Part shown: positions 8,676 to 16,000 of the stretch, piece after piece
Numbering within the stretch: position 1 is the first letter of the stretch
How the letters are laid out: each line of letters begins with the position of its first letter
DNA from: Aureococcus anophagefferens
Taxonomy: Eukaryota > Sar > Pelagophyceae > Pelagomonadales > Pelagomonadaceae
DNA: 17,234 nucleotides
NCBI RefSeq assembly: GCF_000186865.1
Contig: NW_008705594.1
Span: 95,229-112,462 of the forward strand
Reading direction: 5' to 3'
Translations under genes and position numbers: made by a program
The notes under the pieces: generated by a model
The model's input: only the letters and a program-made list of their open reading frames with translations
What the model was told of the DNA's origin: nothing
The model's database searches: none

Positions 8676-10021
8676 AAACAGCATTTGCAGTGATTGGGTG
8701 TGGTGTGTCTGGGCTTGTTCTTGCGCGCGGGGTCATTTGTGGTGGAAATTAGTGTGTAGTGCTGGAAAGGGCCGATGCAGTTGGTGGTGTGTGGTATGCG
8801 CAAGCCAACTTGTCATCGAGAGTTAACACATCGGAAGCGGCTTATCGTTTGGCAGAGAGGGCCGGAGCGATTAATTTTGATCACACTCCCACTTCTCAGA
8901 TTATGGGTGATCTCGCGTTCTTGGCCTCGACTTACCTTGCGCAAAGGTCAAAGCTATCCGTCACTGTGACCGGTGTTCGTTCTATCAGGAAGCTGCAACA
9001 CACACTCTATTACTCCAGTGATCGTAATAAAGCGACCATCGAAGCAAACAGCGTGCTTGTTGGCGTGAATTGACGTCTGGGAGCAACTCGCAAGTTGTGC
9101 TTCCCAAATGAAGACACATGGTTTGGGCGGGCGCATTACGGAGTCAGTAATGATTCGGAGGACATACACTTTCTCAATCTTGGCATTTTGATAGTCGGCG
9201 CGGGCGCCTTTGCTGCTGAAGCCACTCGTACCGCGCTTGAGCGCGGCGCGGGAAGAGTTTCACTGCTTTAGCGACGGCGTGGTGCTGTGAGTCCACTAAT
9301 CGTGGACTATTTGAATTTTGTGAGGCCATACGATCAATATTTTGCGCATGCGACAAGGGGCTCGCAAGCAATCTTCGCCGCCTGGGACCGCACCTTTCGT
9401 CTGTGCTCAGCCATCCGACCAGAGTGCTGGCTGTAAGGGCGAATCTCGCCTGCTGGCCACACCATCTCCGTGTCAGACATATGGTTTGTGGGTCACTATT
9501 ATGGTCTTCTCGCCACTCTTCTCGGCGAAATTCTAGGCGTGCGCAACTTCGACATTACCACCACAGCGGAAGAAGCCATCCGGTGTGATATTATTCTAAA
9601 GTGCACGGGGTACTGGAAGAACGAGGCCGTGAAAAAATTGCTTGGAAGTAGCTCAATATACCCGAATAACTCTGTACGGGACAATCTGATTTTCCAGGCA
9701 GAGGCGATCCTTGACGACCCGGGAGGGTTTCAGACGCCATTTGGATCAAGCTACGTCGAAGCTGCTGCGTTTAGCGTGCTCGTTTTTGCAAGTGATACTA
9801 AATATGATAACGTGTCAAAGCTGGATCTTGTGGATGCCCCGGTCTCTCAGATGACCTCCCAACTCATGCGCACGCTCAAAGCAAGCAGCGCGTTAGCCGC
9901 AGCGGCATACAGGCGCGTGATTCACCGCAGTTTGAATTACCACGAACGCTTCTTGCCCGAGCAGTTTCAAGCGGAAAACGCGCGCGAGTGGAAGCATCTC
10001 TCTGCTCTCTGTGAAACATGA
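8672..10021 (+). other. FAD/NADPH-dependent monooxygenase domain
   Basis: Class B flavin monooxygenase, which would oxygenate or Baeyer-Villiger-oxidise a substrate using NADPH, FAD and oxygen. The FAD-binding site is [15 protein letters not shown] at residues 6-20, followed by [13 protein letters not shown]. The NADPH-binding site is [20 protein letters not shown] (9185-9244), then [29 protein letters not shown] and [11 protein letters not shown], the C-terminal FMO pattern. The full family length of about 450 residues is in one frame with no indels. Stops: GGN[TAG]CVVLE near 8756, GVN[TGA]RLG at 9071-9073, SLL[TAG]RRRG near 9269, and ECWL[TAA]GRI near 9434. Gln suits the TAA/TAG positions. 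It lies directly in frame before an ACP, an unusual place for an FMO in a PKS. Confidence 0.85.
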
Positions 10022-13000
10022 TTTAGTGACTAGCATCATGCGCAGCCGGTAAACCCGTTCATGGGACTCGCGGAGACCATGGCATCGGAGTGGCTTGATG
10101 ATTCTCTTGAAATTGGCAATATTGCAAGCTTGGGCGGTGGGCCCACCGTTGAATGACTTGAGCGATGGGTACACACGACGATCCAGCAAGAGGGTCCTAA
10201 AAGAGCAGAGACCACGACAGGAACAAATCATGGGAACATCCTCGACGCCCTCGTGGCATCCGCTTTGCAGCTCATCGGTACCACACTCTAAAAAGACGAT
10301 CCGGTGATGGCCGCCGGGTTGGACTCGCTGGCCGGGACCCAATTTATGCAATCCGTCTCCGAGCGATACTGCACCGAGTTTCCTTCGACGTTGGTCTTCG
10401 ACCACCCGACACTCGAGAGCATTGCAGAGTTCTTGGCTCAATCGACGGCGCAGTCGCTATGTTCTTCGTCACCCGAGCGCTGCGTGGAGATGATTGTGGC
10501 ATCTTCTTCGCCAGTATTGCTCGACCGCTTTTGCCTCTAGATGCCGGCAGCAATAGGCACTCTTCGAGGCCTGCAGACACTTCAATTCGCTGTGTTGACA
10601 ACTCCGACTCATGTCCCTCGAGCTCGCTGGGACACAAACCAATCTTCGAACAACGTCTCTGCAGATTACGGCTCGTTCGTACTAGTCGGCATCCTTATCG
10701 ATGATGGTCGTTCATTCAAGATGTCGCATCATGTAGTTCGTAACCAAGACCCCTAGAACATGCTCCTTCTATAATGCTCTCGGCCCTGCCTGGAGTCACG
10801 ACCGAGCTTGCCTACAGGCATCGACGTGGCAGTTTACGTAGGAATGCTCACACAACCTGTGGAAGGCATTGTGCGTTCAAACTCTGAGTATGCGCCCACG
10901 TTCGCAAATGTGTCGTCCGGACTGGTCTCTTTTACCTTCGGGCTCAACGGCGCATGCCTTACGCTGGATACGGCGTGTTCCACCTAGCTAGTAGCTGTTC
11001 ACTTAGCCTGAGCCGAACTCGGACAGCATCAGTGCGAGGATGCCTTGGCACTGGGCGTGGGCCTGCTGGGCCCCGCATGGAGTGCAGGGTTTGCCCAAAA
11101 CGGAATGCTTTCCCTCCGAGGACGATGCCACACCTTCGACGTTCGCGGAGACGGATACGCGCGGGGCGAGAGCTGTGTAGCCGTTCTGCTGACACTGAGC
11201 TCCAGACAAGTACCGGAGGAATCTGTGATTGCAACGGCTGTGTAGTGCGACGGTCCCAGCGCAAGTCTCACTGCGCCAAATGGCTCGGCGTAACGCCGGT
11301 TGATTCAATCAGTGTAGTCATCAGACAATCCGATTGGATTGACAATTCCATTGGAGGCCCACGGGACCGGTACGGCCCTTGGGGACCCCATCGAAGTTGG
11401 CGCCGCCATCGGCAGCTTTCCTGAAGCGATGGCCATTGAGAGCTCGTCTCTCAAGGGAAACATGGGCCATTTGGAGTCTGCTGCGTCTGGGGGGGGAATC
11501 TTGTCGTCGTTTTCGACTTCGCTGGGGATCAGCTTGGCGGCACCCAATTGTCAGCTCCGTGTCTTCAATCCACACTTGGCTTCGCTTCTGAAGCGCGCTA
11601 ACTTCTCGATGCCCGTGGAAGATTTAATTTTGATTCAGTAAGTGCCTCCGAATAGACCAGTTGCGCAGAGCTGAGTCAGCTCTTTTGGTGCGAGTGGCAC
11701 GATAACTCACGGGTTGTTTGCTTTCGCCAAGGATTTTTTTGCATAAAGTGATGTTATCTGCATACCGACCACGTCGGATGCTTCAATATCTCTTCTGCGC
11801 TACTCCAGGATTCACCAGCTTGAGAATTTACCCATGCATCTACAGCTGAGTACATCACGCTAACAAGAGGTGGCCGAGATTATATCGGTCACGGCAGGCG
11901 TCTTATCGCCGTTCGCGTTCGAAACACTCAGCGATCACGTCGTTGGCGCGAACATTCTACTTCCTGGCGTAGGCTATCAAGAAATGGCCCTCGTTGTATA
12001 TGCTTCGAAATCGGAACAATCGTACCTTTCAGGTGTGGTGATTGCGCGACCGTGCGTGCTCTCTCGCATGGATCAGGTTCTCTAATACACAACTTCTGCT
12101 GGAGGAGCATACGAAATACGCAGCTTGGCTTCGAATATCTCGGTGACTCATGTGACTGGCACGCACGTTGCAGGAATGAGAGAGCAACGAGCCGTGTCCG
12201 AGGCACGTCCCTTGTCTAGAGTGACGCGTGCTCCCTGGTCAAAAGACCCGCTCGTTGTCTGAGGTGGAACCTCGCAAGTTCACCAAGGGCCCGTAAACTA
12301 AATTTAAGAGACATTTGTCCCCGCGGCAATTGGCGTTGTTCTGCTTTCGTGAGAGCAAGGAGCCTATTCGTCGCTTGCAGCAGTTTAGACAACAGGACTG
12401 ATATTCACGGCCTGAGAGAGCCGGGCACACTGCAACCTTTGATTTTCTGCTGGAGAATAGCTAGAACTCTCGTTCCGCCGTTTCACGTCGCGAGCCCTTC
12501 GGTCTTAGCCTCGGATTGGGTCAGCGTAGTCACGATCGAACACTCGGTAATTTATTGAGTGGAAATAGTCAAAGGGGATTTCTTATTTATTACATGATGT
12601 AAGTGTCAACTCTTGCGCCTGGGTCTAGCATGAACTAGTCAGACAAATTTTGAATTTGGAACACTATCGCCGGTAACCCGCATTTCTGGACTATTTAAGA
12701 GAGGTTGAGTCTCTGGAAAGCCCTTTTGATCCGAAAAACGCATGTGGCCACAAGTCAGAAATCTTGCGTGTTTTCTTGTGTTGCGTCCTAGTTTTACTGG
12801 GCACTCGTTACTGATTTGGCCTTTTTAACTCGTCGCCAGTATTTGCCTTGTCTCGTGTTAGTAAATAAGTGCAAAGGGTGGTATGATATGCCGCGCGAAG
12901 AGCTTTTCTAGTAACGGCGCGAATGCGTCAGCGTGACTAAAACTTGAAACCATGCAAAGGTCGCTCTTCTTCTAAAAGGTTGTCCTGAAACCCATGTGAG

Positions 13001-16000
13001 CTCACAAAAGATTATCGGAGTTTCCTCTCGATAGTAGAACTGCAAATTGTTCCAGTCAAGAGGATATTTCTGCTATCGAATTAAAAATTCCAGCAGAATG
13101 TGTGCGATCTCACTGCGCGAGCAGCACAGTAACCTCTCTGCGTGGATGCTGCTCAAGTAGACACACTCGTCATCATGGTCTCTGAAGCGATCGGAACGAA
13201 AGTCGACGTGAACGCGCCTTTGATGGCTGCTGGCTTCGATTCACTCTCTGCGAGTGATTTCGGTGGCAACCTGGGCATCCAGTTTAGTTCCGAGCTGCCA
13301 TCGACCCTTTTGTTTGACCACCCCACTATAAAAACTCTCTCAAGTGTCCTTTCGCTAAATTCTTACGTTGAAGACTTGAATCCGAGCCTGTGAATACGGA
13401 CCTAGCATGAGCCAGCTATGCCAACGGTGGGGAAAGGGCTCCCCCCATCAAACCAGGCAAACCAGACAAGCATCGCGATGGTGGTCTAATGACTAGTTTG
13501 TCAGCTTAACGGAACCGCTGCAACGCTAAATGCCCCACTGATGTCCGTTGGGCTTGATTCCTTGAGTGCGACCGAATTGGCACGCTAAATTGGCGAGCAC
13601 TTCTGCGTGCCTGTCCCGTCTACACTCCTTTTCGATCATCCCAACATCGATACTCTAGCGTCCTACGTAGCAGAATCAGGCGCCCTTGAGGTGATGCCTG
13701 ATGGCAGCGGCGTGCATCAAGCCGCTTCTGTCCGCAGCCAAGTTCGCTGTTAAAAATGTGACGCAAATTTGACATTGCATATATCAGGGGAATACATTAT
13801 GCAGCTGCCGTGTCGTTCTCGCATCCGCTTGAGAACAATTCTTGCATGAGGTTTGAACGCAAAAATGACCTTGCCTATCATTCGCTGGGGCAACCTCACA
13901 GTTCACCAACACTCTGCGAAATACGGCGCTTATACTGACTCTCAATTGGTTATAGATGCAAGGGTTTTTGCCATTTCCAAAACTGAGTCAATTAGGATGG
14001 ACCCTTAGATGATACTAATTCTCGAGGTAAGCTCTGCAGCAATTTGTGATGCGCTTCGAACGAGCTGCCGTGCGCATCTATTAAACCAACATGTTGGATT
14101 TTTTTTGGGAGCCAATGGTGGGCTTCCTGATGAAGCAGGCAGGCCTGGCCGGCCCAGAGATGTTTCAGTGTTCTCAGGCACGTCATTTTCGCTTGCGGTC
14201 GCTTGTGGATGATTGTCTTACGTGCTTGGTCTCACTGGCCCGAGTCTTGCGGTTGACACCGCCTGTTCGGCGTCTCTAGTTGCGTTACATATATGTGGTC
14301 TTTCGTTAGTCCTCGACAAGATACCACATGCTGCAGTTAGCGGAAGTCTGCTACTAGCTTCTATGGTGTCGATCATTTTCTCTGTAGCAGGAATGCTTTC
14401 TGCGCATGGTCGATGTCATACATTTGACGCTCGAGCAGACGGGTTCTGTCGCGGAGAAGGAGTTGCGACGTTTGTGATGGAGCCGCACGAGTCTTCTAAT
14501 TGAGTTGCTGGCTCGAGCGTTCAGTAGGACGGTCCGAGTGCGAGTCTCACAGCGCCAAATGGTCTATCCCAAAGGCGCCTGATTGAAGCAGTCGGTGATG
14601 AGGGTGCAGATGGACGTGCTCTCGAAGCGCATGGCACGGGTACTGCGCTGGGTGATCCAATTGAGGTGTGACTGCTACAGAGAGACGATGACTACATGGG
14701 TGAATCTTTTAGGTCGGCTCTGCCATCTGAGCGCTGTGCACGGACTCAAAATTGATACAATGCGGTTCTTTGAAGTCGAATATGGGGCACTTGGAAGCAT
14801 CGGCAGCTGTCGCAGGACTGGCCTCTCTCGTGCTCGTGCCTCTTGTCATGGGGGTGATTGCTGTGAATGCGCAGCTCTAGCAGTGTGTCGGACTCAAGCA
14901 CGACATCCACTCAATTCCAGATGCGTTATAGGTTGAACACGCACCTTTCGTCGATCGTATTGCGACAAATCGAGTCCCCTGTCGAGCTTTCGGCCAAAAA
15001 GCAAATATAAAATTCATCAGTGGGTCGCCTGAGCTCGTTTGGCTTCAGTGGGACCATCGCGCACGGGACTTTTGCGGCTGTGGTGTGACGACGATCGTTG
15101 GACACTGCCAAATTGCCTTCCCTCTATCGTGCTCAATGACCAACTGGGTAGCGGCGATAAAGTCGATGGACTGCACAAGAAGACCCCGGCGTACCTCAGA
15201 GCTCGGAATCACTCGTTACTAGCGGCTCCCTGTTGCCCTTGACACAAGCCACCCTTTCGGATCATATAGTTGGAGGTAAAATCCTACTTCCGGGCGTCGG
15301 TTACGTCGAGCTGGCCTTGGGGTCACTCGAGCTCCGAAAATCACTTGCTGGTGTTCAATTTCTGCGGCCGTGTATATTATCAGAGCCTGGTTTGGGATGA
15401 TGCGTCCTGTGATGCACGAGCCAGATTTCTGGAGCATTCGCGGTTGGTAGTGTGACAACAACGAGCTAAGAAACATTTTACAGTCACTGTGTGGGAAGCT
15501 CGCCGGGAGGCAACCACGACCTGAGTGCCAAAAACACCGGCTGTCTTGCGCAAGCACTTCACCATTTTACTGCAGGCACACGACGATCTACTGACTCTGC
15601 TTTCAACTCTCTGCACACCCGATCATCCAGAGCGATTTCGGAGGGCCGAGGGACCTCAAATGCGATCGAATATTCACCTTGAAAGCCAACCTTCTTGCTA
15701 CGTGCAGGGTGGTAGAGCATGAGCATTTTTGTGCTGCGAAAAATGCCGCGTCCAAGTATTCGGCACAATTCATAACCGAGATTGTCACGGCCTCATCAGA
15801 TGCCTGTGGCGAGCTCTTTCTAGATTCGACCTTGCAAACCTAGCGGTTCGAGCGTCACCTATCCGGAAAATACGCTTGCCTATTGACCGCTGCGCCTTAT
15901 CAGTTCACATGGAGGATAGATGTGTGTGCGGACTTGGAGCGTCTCCACAACGGAAAAAATGCCCGGCTCATACACACATCGAAGGTGGAGAAGCCAGATG

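Larger units (their letters stand above)
13755..15065 (+). other. Ketosynthase KS2 of gene B, complete with two introns
   Basis: KS with IIRWGN near 13890, [13 protein letters not shown] then TAG (14006-14008) then [22 protein letters not shown] then TGA (14210-14212) then [20 protein letters not shown] with the catalytic Cys, [17 protein letters not shown] then TAG (14525-14527) then [43 protein letters not shown] and [15 protein letters not shown]. Introns 14666-14712 and 14883-14931 restore the frame precisely. The TAG in DP[TAG] and VQ[TAG]DGP sits at Gln, and the TGA in G[TGA]LSY sits at an Arg that gene A encodes with CGA. Confidence 0.88.
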
